Source: Malachius bipustulatus (taxonomy: Eukaryota; Arthropoda; Insecta; Coleoptera; Melyridae). Taken from it: 64,000 nt of DNA. The stretch covers positions 15,875,507 through 15,939,506 of the forward strand of contig OU342632.1 in assembly GCA_910589415.1 (NCBI GenBank). Reading direction: 5' to 3'. The notes below the pieces were generated by a model. That model did no database searches, was not told where the DNA came from, and saw only the letters and a list, made by a program, of their open reading frames with translations. Positions 12,479 to 24,150 of this stretch are shown here, piece by piece. A program made the translations under genes and the position numbers. Numbering within the stretch: the first letter of the stretch is position 1; every line of letters starts with the position of its first letter.

Positions 12479-13091
12479 TACAGGGTGTTACTTAAGGGTA
12501 TGTACCAAATCTAAGGGCGTATTCCTGGGCCTTTTTAATCGTTTTTTTATTAATATCTTAAACATTTTTTTGTCGATACTGTTGAAATTTGGCATGTTAG
12601 GTATTAGTAGTACCTAATAAAGAGTTTTTATCCCCAAGTGGATTAAAATTATCAAGTCAGTGGCGTTCCAGGGGCACCCTAACCAGTATTATTGCAAAGA
12701 AAAGTGTACACCACTGACTTTTTAAGCAACTAAAAATACAACTTTTATGTCTCGTGAGTTTCCTTCGTATCTCCTGTCATTTTCTGTATAAAAAAAGCCG
12801 CTTCAAAGCATGTTGAAAAATTGATTTTAATTTTAATGATTATTATGTGATAGGTATTTTATCAATTTTTAGACATATGGATTGAAGCGGATTTTATTTT
12901 TTTCTCGAAAAAGAAGTAAGATAGGTAGGAAAACAAAAGAGAGAATAAAGTTGTATTTTTAGCTTCTGAGTAATCTTAAAAAATATCAAAAATTAAATTT
13001 TAGAACACATGCTTATGAACTTTTCGACTTAAAATTGGCCCAGGAATACGCCCTTAAATTTAACGCATATTTTTAAGTAACACCCTGTGTA
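12479..13091. mobile_element. Foldback element with GGGCGTATTCCTGGGCC arms
   Basis: Left end TACAGGGTGTTACTTAAGGG, then AAGGGCGTATTCCTGGGCC; the right end repeats these almost exactly as the inverse complement and closes with ACACCCTGTGTA. CAGTGGCG at 12659 and CCACTGAC at 12710 lie in the middle. It belongs to the same group as 4413-5729. Confidence 0.75.
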
Positions 13092-13303
13092 ATACTTGCG
13101 AAAAAATCTGGGTAAAGGAAATTTAAGATATTTATGAAAAAGCAATTAACAACATCATTTATGAAAAATGGTGTTGTTACGATTTTCATTTTTCTATAAC
13201 CTGAAGAAAGGTCCACTCTATTATCTTATGTAAAAAAATTCTCTTGCCTGGTTTTAAAAGCGTTACAATGATTTTTTGAAGATCCGATTCCGAAATTCGG
13301 TTC

Positions 13304-13849
13304 TACAGGTGATCATAAACTCGCGCACTCGGAGTATGTTGTGATAAACTTCACTTTGTAAGAGCAGTAAATTTTCTTACCGCAGTAAGTTATTCTTTTT
13401 TTAGAAAGATGCGTGACCATTTTTGTAAAAGTAAAAAAACTGGCAACTCTGCATAGAACATGTGAATAATTGATTATTTTCATTTCCATGGCAATAAAGG
13501 CATTTTAATATTTTATATGCTAAGATGAACTTGCACGGTTGCCTGACTTCAAATTTTTTTCAGGTTTAGGTATGTTGTTAATTTTTAACATTTTTAATTT
13601 CTAGGTAATAGAGGTTTTGTGAATTAAAAACTTGAATCATTTGTACTGTTTGTTCCGGAGACTAAAGCAGACTGAATTATTCATTTTTTTTTGTGGTTAT
13701 TAAAATAATTAGCTTCAAACTTGGATGAGGCAAACTCTGCAACTTGAAAACCAACCACCGAATTCATTTTTTTTAATAGATTAACTATGATTTTTAATTG
13801 GCTCTATAACGCCCTGTATTTGGAGTGCGCGAATTTCTGATCACCTATA
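13304..13849. mobile_element. Foldback element, second copy at 40768-41331
   Basis: Left end TACAGGTGATCATAAACTCG and right end GAATTTCTGATCACCTATA are inverted relatives. The whole element aligns with 40768-41331: both contain GCGCACTC, GTAAACTTCACTTT-like and CATTTCCATGGCAA phrases, and an inner CGCCCTGTATT. No protein is encoded. Confidence 0.75.
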
Positions 13850-14384
13850 CCAGTAGGTATATAAATCATTTATCTTTTAATAATGACAAATGTCAATATT
13901 ATGAGTTATGACATATGAATATCGGCACTAAGACTAAAATTAAAGCCAAATTAAGGCTAAGTTGAAAGTTGGGAACTTTAAAGATCGCTGAATCCTATAT
14001 AGTACAATGGCTAAAATAAAGCTAAATTTGTATAAGCTCCAAAACTGGAATGCGATACAGGGTGTCCTATAATATTTTGGCAATCTGCCGAATTTGGGTA
14101 AATTTCGTAAAAATAAATGAAAAAATAGCTATAAAATTAATTCCTCAGAGACACCCCTACAAAGATATTAGCTGTTGAAATTGAGGGTTGAAAATCAATT
14201 TTTTAAATAACTTTTTTATTTCTTGACCGATTTTGATAATTTTTGTTTTTATTTTGTATTATTTTGGACTGTTTAGAATAGTGTTTCATAATATTTGGCA
14301 GCACATACATAGACCTCGGGATGGCATAACCCCCTCATTCACTTGAAAGAAAATAATAAAAATAATAATTAGCAGCTAGGCCAA

Positions 14385-14905
14385 TAGATTAGATCAGGTT
14401 AAAGAAGCAGGCCTCCTTCAAGAAGCCAAATATATGTTGTTGATGAAACAAGGGTCTGCGAGGATATCACTAACAATATTATGGTGTTTGGAACGGAGTG
14501 GTTGAAAAGTGGGACATGAGAAAATGATGTGAGGGATAGTGAAGTCTGGTAATGCAGGAGGAGCAGATAATCTGATTCTATTGAGTTTGACCTGGTCGTG
14601 TCTGTTGAATGGGAGGGGTAGACAGCCAGAGACGGAGGGTTTTAATGTTTTAAGGAACAAATGATTAAGGTTTCAGTTTTTCTTGCCAAAGTGTAAGGTT
14701 TTTTGATCGGTTGAGTGCCTTGAGGTCGTTATAAAGATTGATATTGATACGGGTAACGTTGAGGTCACCAGCTGAAGCAGTTCTTTTGGCTATTGAGTCG
14801 GCTCTCTCATTCCCTTGAATACCGACATGAGAAGGGGTATAGGAAAATGATCCTATCTGGACATTCCGCAAGCTTGGCTTCCTTGAACTAAATCTTACTT
14901 AACAG
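14385..14905 (-). pseudogene. LINE (Jockey-like) ORF2 C-terminal remnant
   Basis: The minus-strand frame at 14871-14665 contains YTPSHVGIQGNERADSIAKR, the last motif of a LINE ribonuclease H domain. The next frame (14660-14418) has RHDQVKLNRIRL and TIPHIIFSCPTF, the usual C-terminal region of Jockey-type ORF2, and the end reads IFGFLKEA. A stop separates the two frames. An AT-rich TTATTATTTTTATTATTTT-like run follows as a possible tail. The copy is strongly 5'-truncated and borders the foldback arm that starts near 14912, whose outer left end is missing. Confidence 0.85.
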
Positions 14906-14911
14906 CCTAAT

Positions 14912-15679
14912 TCGAAATTTACTTTTAAAAAAGCTTTAGAGATAAACCAAGCTTTAGAGATACGATATCGGTTAAATTAGAGATAAGTTATACATAATTT
15001 TATGCTGAATGATATCAGAAAAAATTCAGGATATCTCCGGTGGTTGAAATGATAAAATTAGGAAAACTAAAGGAAATTTTCTGAAAGTATCTGATATATC
15101 TGAAGTATCCTGAAAAAACTAAAATATCGAGATTTCTTATTTTTGCCATATTTTTTTATTATTGGAAATTAATAAATAATTTTTTGTAGGCTTACATAAG
15201 TCGCCAAGAGCTACCCATCTGACGTTTCAAAAATTTTCAAAGCCAACTAGATCCTAAAGTTTTCAGTTAATTTTTGTTTTCCTTATGGCCGCCATATTAT
15301 TTTTCTATGTCGTTCGCTACAAAAAAAATATGAAAACTCCTCGGAAAACTCTTATTCTTCTTTTTTCGTGAAAAAAGACAACTTATTATACCGAATAAGT
15401 ATCATTCATATTCATATACATGAATATGAATATGAATATGATCATAGGAAAATTAAGTGTTTTTTGTTTCGAAAAAAGAAATACACATTTTTTTAATGTC
15501 ATTAAAATATTTGAGTTCCATGATTTTTTTATAGCAAATGAAATAAAAAATAGTATATGGCGGCCGCTTGATTCTTATCAATTATTAAATTTTGCAACTC
15601 ATCTCTAATTTAACCGTTTTCGTATCTCTTACCATTTCCGAGATCCCCATGTAGTTCATTTTAAATAGGACACCCTGTA
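14912..15679. mobile_element. Foldback element, left terminus missing
   Basis: The right end is AGGACACCCTGTA. AGAGATACGATATCGGTTAA near 14955 is mirrored near the right end, and TTTTTGTAGGCTTACATAAG (15183) has a relative in the element at 42734-43457, which has the same order of phrases. The expected left terminus lies where the LINE remnant now stands. TACAGGGTGTCCTATAATAT at 14056 could be a displaced end, but its following bases do not pair with this arm. Confidence 0.6.
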
Positions 15680-17639
15680 TAAAAACATTTTTTGGAATAA
15701 TAATTATGAGGAATAGTTCTTTGAGCATATTTAACGATCTGAATAAATAGCTGTTTTTTACGATTGTATATCTTCATCTTCCTCAGCAATACCGCTTCGT
15801 TTATAATTTTTTAATGGCAAAATAGGTGGGTAGGGTTTACATTTAAATTTTACGAGCTAATGCATTAACACCCAAGGGAAATTTTAAATTTTGAATAAAT
15901 AATTAATTGTCCTCTAGATCTCACCGATAATATCTCCCTAATTACATTAAAGAAGAATAAACTAAATTTACCCTAACGCAGAAAAAATTCTTCCCATCTC
16001 CTTAAATCGTACATCTATTATACACAGTACACACCCTATAACTCCCTCTCGATGTTTTAGCCCATAACTGACGATTGGTAACAGATATTGATCTGGCAGT
16101 TGTTTAACCGTAATCTACGTCAAATTTCCGTACAAATTCATGTGCGATACGTCTATGTTTGGCGTCGCGACGCAATACACTGAGCCAATGCTAAGTTTAA
16201 ACGCTTTATAGTCATTTCCATCCAGTATCATATGGGTCTGTCGTCCATTAAGAAAGTCATTTCATTACCTGGTCTCCCGCGAGGCGTTAGCCCGTCAAAT
16301 GGGATGCGATTGCAGATGGCCGAATTTGGGATGTTTGTTGTATAGGAGGACAGGGGAGGAGCAGGAGTATCGACTTCCTTGAGTTCCTTGTAGGAGAAAG
16401 GAGGCTAAGGAGAGGCATACGATATACGATACTCGCTTGCTACCATTTTAATACTAGTAGGATAGGAAGGAGTAGGTACGATGCCGTCTATAGCTCCGTA
16501 AATGCTCGACAGGGATATAAGATATAGATACGGTCAGTGGCAGTGGCGGAGAATACCTATCTTTAACGAATAAGTGAATTTGTATTTTTAAACACCACAT
16601 CAATTTTGTACGACTATGTTTTTTTAAATTCAAATAAAATGTCGATTAATAAAAAAAAAACTGTTTTTACTAAATTAAAATTACTTCTACTACGATGGAG
16701 TTTCAAAAATTACCAAAAAATTACTATTGCATTCCATCTTAAAGTTCTTGCATGCAATGGGGTATTTATAAAAAAATAGGAGATTTCAAAAAACGTTTGT
16801 GCAAAAAAAAACAATACTAGGCATTAATGTACTTACTTAATCAAAAATTAGGTTGTTTGAAGCGTGTTACAAGAAGTGTAGGTATACACGGTCGAAATTG
16901 TGTCACCGAAACTTCGACCCCATAAACCAACACTGACCTGATAAATGATCTCATTCTTGTCGATAGAAGAATTTATGGCCTCGAAACGCCACAAAAATTA
17001 CAAATTCGTGTTGGCAGCGTCTAGGAAATCATTCATACCCAAATGATTGCCGAAAAGTTTGGGCAAGATGAATGCCCGTACCCATACCCAGGTCCCTGAC
17101 TAGATAACAAAAACAGAGACGTGTTGAAGACTCTGTTGAGCTTCTCTTTACGTCAGAATAATAAAAATCAAGTCTCAACGTCCTGAAAACCGAGAAAAGT
17201 GAAGGTTGTGCCTTCAGAAAAAAAAAAAAATTTAAGGCGACCCTCAATTTGAAAAGTGGAGTTACCTCTTAGCCTCTTAGCCTCATTTTTCCCCGTTCTC
17301 TCCCTCATTCCTTGTCTTCTATTCTCTCATTCTTTGAGAGAACGACGTACCGTGAATGCTAGTTATTATTTTGACTTGCTAAAAAATATAATCGAAAAAA
17401 TGCATTAGGAGATTCTGTCACCTCCACCTTAGTAAGGATTAATCATCATGATTGCGAATTTCCGCCTTTTTGGGCCCTTGAATTTGGTTTTGTGCGCTCT
17501 AAATTTCAAGACGATGATGACGTTGCCTATAGTTAGTGCATGAGTGGCAATTTTCTTCACCTACAACCCCACGAGTTCCATATACCTTCTCTCTATTTCT
17601 ACCCACCTATTAACCTCCTATATAAGCCTCCTATTACCA
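15680..17639. other. Unassigned stretch, partly less AT-rich
   Basis: No gene recognised. About 16060-16510 has higher GC and little repetition, including CTGGTCTCCCGCGAGG; on the minus strand CCAG/GTAATG there would serve as a splice donor, but no exon with a clear protein was found. The remainder is AT-rich; the frame at 17247-17029 looks fortuitous. Confidence 0.35.
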
Positions 17640-18815
17640 GGTGCAACGTTCTCGACCAAGAGAGGGAAAGTTCGAGAAACAAATTCCATAACTAAATGTT
17701 CCAGGAATAGAAGATTCGGAATTCCCAAAAAACATTCCGGAGTTAGTTCTCGAAGCTATTCCAGAATGTCATCAAAAATCTATATAGGGTGTTTCAAAAA
17801 ATGTGTCGAAAAATGAAAGGTGTGATTCCTTGGCGGGTTCTGAAAATAAAAAGTTCCTATTAACATGGGGTTCGCAAAACCTACCGTTTTCGAGATACTA
17901 ATAATCAAAATAATATATTTTTTTCGGTTTTTTTGACGATATCTCAGCAACCGTTTGATTTACATATAAAACTGAACTTTTGTACACATCTTATCATTAA
18001 TATTATTGACTTTTTGGGCGCTACTTAAATAACTTTTCGTATGCAGTGGCGGAGATATTTTGGGGTTGCTTGGATTTTTTTCTACCCTAAGTTCTACGAC
18101 ACTGTGAAAATTGGCATTATGAAAGTACATTTTAAATTGCCAATCCGTTCTACATAAAAAAGGTACTTTTGGTCAAAAGCTTTAACGTGAACTGTTTTCG
18201 AGAAAAACAGCATTTCATGATGAAAAACATAAAAGTAGCAACATGTTTTGTTATGGACAAAAACATTCCTTGTTTTTGATCATTTTTTTATGATTTGTCT
18301 CACTGCCACATAAAAAAAAATTAGCCTTTAGAAAAGTACGTACTATTAATGATAAGGTCTGTACAAAAGCTGAATTCTGTATCTCATACGGTTCCCCAGA
18401 TATCTTAAAAAACTGGAAAAATTCTTTTTGTGGCACCCTGTATTTTGAAAACGGTACGTTTGCGTATCCATGTTAACGGGAATTTTTTTCTCAAAACACC
18501 CTTTAATTTTCCGACATATATTTTGAAACAGCCTTTATAAACAAAGCTGAGAGCGGTGCGAATCAGCTCAGTATAGGTAGACTGCGAAGAGTAAGTGAGT
18601 AAGGAAGCGATAGGATGTGAGCGATATTACACAACGCTAAATTAGAAGGCGAAAGTAGTATTAAAGACGGTGTGTGATTTGCAGAAACAGTAGGTACCTA
18701 TCAGTAGTGGACTTATAAATCAGTGTATAAGTTGTGTTAGTGTAAATGTAAATTCAAGTTATCGATTAAAATTAAATAAAGTAATTAATTAATTCACTCA
18801 TAAACTCGATTTATT
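17640..18815 (+). repeat. LTR-like fragment split by a foldback element
   Basis: The left piece (about 17640-17782) shares GAGAGGGAAAGTTCGAGAA and GTTCCAGGAAT with the LTR-like repeats at 25975-26608 (opposite strand) and 59794-60300. The right piece (18540-18815) continues with GAGCGGTGCG, GTAGACTGCGAAGAG, GAAGCGATAGG and GTGTGTGATTTGCAG, in the same order as those copies. The intervening 757 bp are a foldback element. Upstream LTR start and any internal region are not visible. Confidence 0.65.
17783..18539. mobile_element. Foldback element inserted at TA within an LTR
   Basis: Ends TAGGGTGTTTCAAAA and TTTTGAAACAGCCTTTA are inverted, each bordered by TA. Removing it joins the two LTR halves in register with the other LTR copies, so this is a real insertion and the target is TA, as for Tc1/mariner-type transposition. 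Inside, CGTTTTCGAGATAC and its complement, ACGATATCTCAGCAACCG, and GCAGTGGCGG (18050) match copy A at 1711-2455. Confidence 0.75.
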
Positions 18816-19079
18816 AAGTAAAGGAAAAACTGTGACAGTATAAAAAAATCAAAAAAAGTTGGTAGGTAAGATACCTAACAAGATTTGTCCAAAATGCGTT
18901 TGTTTTCGAGATACAGGGTGATATATTTTACTTATTTATACAAGTATTTTGAATATATTAAATATTACCTATACCTAATAATTGAGGTATTATTCATTAA
19001 TATTATAATGACCGTGGGGTTATTTTGTAAATTTGGCGGTGAATATGGGTAAGTTACGTAGGTAATAATAAAAACCGTC

Positions 19080-19655
19080 TATACATGGTGTCCAGGTATG
19101 AGTGTAAGAGCTACACTCATACCTAACCTGACCTGACCTGACCTTCCTTGGACTATTTTGAGTAAAAAATCTTAATACAAAAATGCTCTAAATGTCTTCA
19201 CGGTGCCACAGGAGGTCATCAAAGTGAGAAATTCTGGGTCACAAATATGCATATTATTGAACTTCTATTTCCTTTTGCAGTTACGGTTAACATTTTCAAA
19301 GACTTTTGCAAAGTCTTATTTCATTTAATTTTCGTAAAAGTGCAATTATTAACTTTTTTAACATTTCTAAAAAAAAAAAATTTAAGAAATGTTAAAAAAG
19401 TTAATAATTGCACTGTTACGAAAATTAAATGAAATAAGACTTTGCAAAAGTCTTTGAAAATGTTAACCGTAACTGCAAAAGGAAACAGAAGTTCAATAAT
19501 ATGCATATTTGTGACCCAGAATTTCTAACTTTGATGACCTCCTGTGGCACCGTGAAGACATTTAGAGCATTTTTGTATTAAGATTTTTTACTCAAAATAG
19601 TCCAAGGAAGGTCGACACGTGTAGCTCTTACACTCATACCTGGACACCCTGTATA
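19080..19655. mobile_element. Near-perfect 576-bp palindrome (foldback element)
   Basis: The sequence from TATACATGGTGTCCAGGTAT to ATACCTGGACACCCTGTATA reads almost identically on both strands. The arms differ at only a handful of positions, apart from an extra piece on the left that contains the fivefold-register repeat ACCTG three times (19116-19145). The loop is little more than an A12 run at about 19369-19383. Because of this symmetry both strands contain an almost identical 61-codon frame. It is flanked by TATA at each end. Arm identity is far higher than in the other foldbacks, which suggests recent origin or ongoing correction. A transcript would form a long hairpin. Confidence 0.9.
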
Positions 19656-19875
19656 AGAAAGCTCAATAGTCGATATTGCTGATTTTTTAGTGAAATTTTT
19701 TGTGGGAAATAGAAACATTACAGGTTCGTTTCGGCCACAGTGTAAGGTTAAGGTTCCGGCCTAACGGCTAAAAAATATCGAAATATTTTTTGGAACTAGT
19801 TAAACTTACCTCGAAAAAACGTATCTCGTTGGCCGTTGGTTAAAATATGGGAGACAAAAAAAACCGAACTACCTA

Positions 19876-20776
19876 TACAGGGTGATTCAGGTTTTATCTT
19901 GTTAACTCCAGGGAACGATAGAGAATCTAAAAATAATATGAGTTTGCTTTATGAACTATCTTCGGGAAATGCTTCGTTAAGAAAATACAAGGTGTTAAAA
20001 TTTTAAGAAAAAATTAGTATTTTTGAAATATAAAAAAATTGTCTGATTGAAATAATTTGAAATTTTGAACAGTAGTTGTGCTAATTGAAGTACATGATTT
20101 GATACTTCCGATGAAAAATTCTTCACTCCAGTGGCAAAGATATGGGTGTGTTGTTACCTTTTTTAGAAAATGATATCTACGCCACTCTTTTTAATGCAAA
20201 TTTATTATTTATAGTAGATACCTTGTTTTGTTTAGAGGAGAAAAGTCATCTTACGTTTTTGTTGTAGGACGCACTGTTTTCAAAATATTCAACAGTGGGG
20301 GCACTCATGCAAGCTTTTTGTAATGCAATACGGTTCAATAACGATCACAAAAATTATTAATTTCTGGAAAAACTCGAAAGAATTGATTTTTTATGATATT
20401 TTACCTCGTACGGGTTCCTACATTGTGAAGTATCTCGGAAATAGTGCGTCCTACGACAAAAACGTACGATGACTTTTCTTCTCTAAACAACATGACGTAT
20501 CTAACAAAAATAACAAATTTTGCATTAAACTCAATGGCGTGCAAATTATTTATTAAAAAAGGTGAGAACAAGCACAGATCTCCGCCACTGGAGTGAAGAA
20601 TTTTTCATCGGAAGTATCAAATCATGTACTTCAATTAGCACAACTACCTATTTCAATCAACCAATTTTTTTATATTTCAAAACTACGATTTTTTTCTTAA
20701 AACTTTAACACCCTTTTTTTTCTTTATCTTCTATAGTTCCCTGGAGTTAACAAGACAAAACCTGAATCACCCTGTA
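19876..20776. mobile_element. Foldback element with TACAGGGTGATTCAGG ends
   Basis: TACAGGGTGATTCAGGTTTT and GTTAACTCCAGGGAAC at the left are mirrored at the right end. Deeper in, TTCTTCACTCCAGTGGC (20124) faces GCCACTGGAGTGAAGAA (20586), and GTAGGACGCACT (20267) faces its complement near 20445. So arms of about 440 bp cover nearly the whole element. CAGTGGCA/CGCCACTG is at the same distance from both ends. Confidence 0.85.
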
Positions 20777-21514
20777 TACACGGCTGTATAATAATATTTT
20801 ACAGAAAACGCTTAAAATTTTAAAATGATCGTGATATTTCATGGCAAGAGAATAACTCAAATAATACGATTTTTGTATTTTAGAGTCTTATTTTTAAATA
20901 AAATTTCGGGGAGGGATACTCCCCGTACTCCAAAACCCCCCTCCCCACCACAGTTATTCCCCATGTGGTTCCGCCAATCCTTTCCTTCCTACAGTATTGT
21001 CATGTTTACGTTTACACATATCGAGTAGCCGCCACCACGTAATAATACGTAAGGAGGGGGGGGGGGGGGGTAGTTTGTAGTTACGCTACTGATTCAATGT
21101 GACAGCATACCATAACATAAGTTAATATAACCTTGAAAGTTGATCTAGATAAAAATTAAAATGTAGCTAGTTCTATTATTTACGATTTTTCAGCCCTGTT
21201 GATGGTTCTTAAAGGTTAGAAACTGGCCAAGGCACCTACCCTACAACCGGGTATATTCTGAATGGATTCTTCTATTTTAAATCTAGAATTCTAGAGTGTT
21301 CAAGATCTATATCGATAAATTACACCATTACACCGATTTGCAATACTGAATCGAAATTTCGCCAAAATTTCTTTTACTTAGAATAATTTTGCAGCAAATA
21401 AAAATTGGATCAGGCATCGGACGATTTTTAAGTATGAACATAGAGGATGTTACTTGTTATTTTTTCTCGGTGATAAAATAAAGGTACTTAGTTGCAAATG
21501 TTCTCTTGAAAAGA
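20777..21514. other. Unassigned stretch with poly-G run
   Basis: A 15-base G run lies at 21056-21070 after a CCACCACG patch. A 67-codon plus-strand frame at 20825-21028 is not recognisable. Nothing else is supported. Confidence 0.45.
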
Positions 21515-22069
21515 TACAAGGATGTGTTGAAATTTGCACTTCAACTTCTGTTATAGTTTCAAAACTAAGGGTGCTTTTGTAGATTTGGCTCGCAGTTTTA
21601 TAATTGGAATAAGAAATCATCCAGTGGCGTAGTTACAGGATGCCAGGTGCATGTCCTTTATAAAATAATTATAATTATAATACCTACGTTAATGAATGGC
21701 TGAATGCTATGCCATGCATTCATGCTCATTAATTTTTGAAATAAATTTTCTTGAAAACAGTTAATTCTACAGAATTTTCAGAATTCACGCTTTGAAGTAA
21801 AAATTCGCGCGAGTAAAAATCAGAGAGATTTTGAATTAGCATATTATCATTTTCAAGCTAAATCAGTGGCGTAACATATTTAAGGTATCATATGCAACAC
21901 GACCATGTTAACTCTGTTACTACGCCACTGGACGATTTCTAATTTTTAGACACACATTTTTAGCTCAAACTGTGGCGCTGAATATGAAGAAATAAGCTGA
22001 TTTGTTTTCGTTTTGGAGTTAAATATAAAATAAATTAAATTTTTCACTAAAAATTTTCAACACCCTGTA
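21515..22069. mobile_element. Probable degraded foldback element
   Basis: TACAAGGATGTGTTGAAATT at the left resembles the complement of the right end AAAATTTTCAACACCCTGTA. CAGTGGCGTAGTT is at 21620 and a complete mini-palindrome with CAGTGGCGTA ends lies at 21864-21930. The arms are poorly conserved, so the outer limits are uncertain. Confidence 0.4.
21864..21930. repeat. 67-bp mini inverted repeat with CAGTGGCGTA ends
   Basis: CAGTGGCGTAAC at the left and GTTACTACGCCACTG at the right are inverted repeats around about 40 AT-rich bases. It shows the recurrent CAGTGGCG word acting as a terminal inverted repeat in its own right. Confidence 0.5.
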
Positions 22070-22082
22070 GGTATGTATCTTT

Positions 22083-23253
22083 GGGTATTATTTATATCCG
22101 GGTATCCTACAGTTTCACTATGGCACCTACATAGGGGTGGAGGACATACCTATAGTAACACCAGGCAGATATTCATTTGCTTTGCAAATGCATGGTTAGC
22201 CAAAAAAACAGCACTAAAAATCGGGGTAATTGTTTACATCCGCGGCTCCTAAGTTTCATCAATTTTTTCGGGACCGAGGAGCGAAATAGGGGTGCTGGGT
22301 GGGTAAGAAAGTAAAAACAGCCATGGCAAACTAATATTAAGGTCACAACTAAGGCCTCTTTGGCACTACGGTCGAATTTCTATTTTTTTTTCACTTTCAG
22401 GGCAAGGAAAATCTTCGAAAATAACAATAGCACGATTTTTATTTTGAATTTTGCATTTATTTTGAATTTATAATCCGAAAATCGTTGCATCAATCCCTGT
22501 GCGGACTGAACACGTAATGAAAGCGGATATATCGCTCAGTCCGGCTCTGTGAGCCTCTAACACAGAATAGAATACTTGGCAATTATTGTGAAGTGGATTT
22601 ATCCGGGATCGCGGCATCTAATCGGTGCCTCTTGTCAGGACCGCACTCCCTCCGCACTCTCAAAACCATTTTTTTACACCGTTTTGTGGCTTTCCCTTTC
22701 ATTTGCCCAGCAAATGAATATCTTCCTGGTGTTGCTATAGGTATGTTCTCCACCCCTATATAAGTTCCATAGTGAAACTGTAGGAGCCGCGGATGTAAAT
22801 AATGACCCAAATCGGCTTTGAGAGTGTCGTCCTGGCAAGAATCGCCGATTAAATATTACGTCGGGTCTCGGAAGTAACAACTTGACGACAATGCCAAGCG
22901 CTTCGAAGCGTACAGAGACGGACCCGCACTAGGTATATCCGCTTTCTCATATTGTATCCAGACCACAGGGACCGATGTCACGCTTTTCGGAAGGTAAATG
23001 CAAAATAAATGCAAATTTCAAAATAAAAATCGTGCTACTCTGTTAATCTCGAAGATTTTCCTTGCCCTGAAAGAGAAGAAAAAAATAGAAATTCGACCGT
23101 AGTGCCAAAGAGGCCTTAGGTTGTGACCTTAATATTAGTTTGCAATGCCTGTTGTTAGTTTCTTACCCACCCAGCACCCCTATTTCGCTGATTTCGCTCC
23201 TCGGTCCCGAAAAAATTGATGAAACTTAGGAGCCGCGGATGTATATAATTACC
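22083..23253. mobile_element. Compound foldback with interleaved arms X-A-X'-A'
   Basis: Four copies of a GGGTNATTATTTACATCCG-type terminus occur: two facing right (22083, 22223) and two facing left (ending about 22808 and 23253). Segment X (22083-22222) is the inverse of 22673-22808, with shared CAGTTTCACTATGG-type, ACCCCTAT and TATTCATTTGC phrases. Segment A (22223-22672) is the inverse of 22809-23253, sharing TTTTTTCGGGACCGAGGAGC, GGTGCTGGGTGGGTAAGAAA and AAAGCGGATATA. The pairs are interleaved, not nested. GC content is higher than in the other foldbacks. No protein recognised. Confidence 0.75.
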
Positions 23254-23680
23254 TAGGTAGGTACCTATTTACCGACATTTCCTTTTTGTTTTATTATATT
23301 ATCCTCCATAAAATTATCTGCTGCAAACTGTATAATATCACTGGGATAAACAGCCAGTATTATACAGTATAATACCTGCATGCCTCGGTAGGTAGGTAAC
23401 ATAAAATATTTTTAAAATCAATCCTTTTGCTGTTTAAATATTTACAATTTTATTATTGTAACACACAATTTAAAGTAGGTAAGAACAAGTAGAGAAACTA
23501 ATAAATAATTAAACATAATAATAACATGCAATAACAGACAGGTCATAAAAATGTAAGTGGGTAGCCAGTAACAACTATAAGTATGAATTAAATTACTCTA
23601 CAGTCTACAGAAGCCGTTGGTTGCCTGGTGACGGCGCAATGTTAATAAACAAATCGGGATATGATTAAATTAACAGGCGC
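23254..23680. other. AT-rich spacer
   Basis: No gene or repeat structure is supported; TACCTA words and AATAATAATAACATG-like runs occur. Confidence 0.4.
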
Positions 23681-24150
23681 ACTCACCAATAAATAGGCAA
23701 ATCGGCAGTCAAATCGCCGCCGGACCCTTGCATGTGTGGCTTTTTACGAATCAAATCAAAAACAACCCGCCTCAGACGTGAAGAGGATCGGGTGTCTCTT
23801 TCGGATCGAACGGCAACATCACAACACGAACACGCCCGTTGCCGAAAAACGCGCACGAAACCATCGAACGTAAAAACACATCCATCTAGAAATGAGTAAT
23901 CAAGTCGCCTATGCCGGGCTCAGGACACGACGACTTTACGTACGCTATGTTGTAGTAATTGTACGGTTATTTTTCCAGTGTGCATCCGACTCAATACAAT
24001 CTCCTTTATGCGGCCGCGTTGTCACGATGCGCTCTTCACCGCTCGCCTTACAAAACAACTCTGAACAAAAGATCCCCTCCCGACTCCGCCCAGCTGATTC
24101 AAGTCGATTGTTTGTTCGGGCCAATTTGCCAATAATTATCATGATAGTTA
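23681..24150 (-). promoter_or_regulatory. CG-dense segment; candidate promoter and first exon on the minus strand
   Basis: GC content and CG dinucleotide frequency rise sharply here compared with the surrounding DNA (for example GCCGCCGG, ACGCGCACG, GCGGCCGCG). On the minus strand the segment ends in TTG/GTGAGT (donor bases 23686-23681), a good 5' splice site. No long coding frame is needed if the exon is mostly untranslated; open frames of 65 and 100 codons on the two strands are not recognised. Transcription would run leftwards. The alternative is an unrecognised GC-richer repeat. Confidence 0.4.

Noticed and set aside
14056..14080. Left end of the foldback that closes at 15679
   Set aside because: The first dozen bases fit, but the following sequence does not pair with the right arm; the true left arm begins near 14912.
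19247..19506. Two nearly identical 61-residue proteins on opposite strands
   Set aside because: They are the mirror images produced by the palindrome, not two genes.
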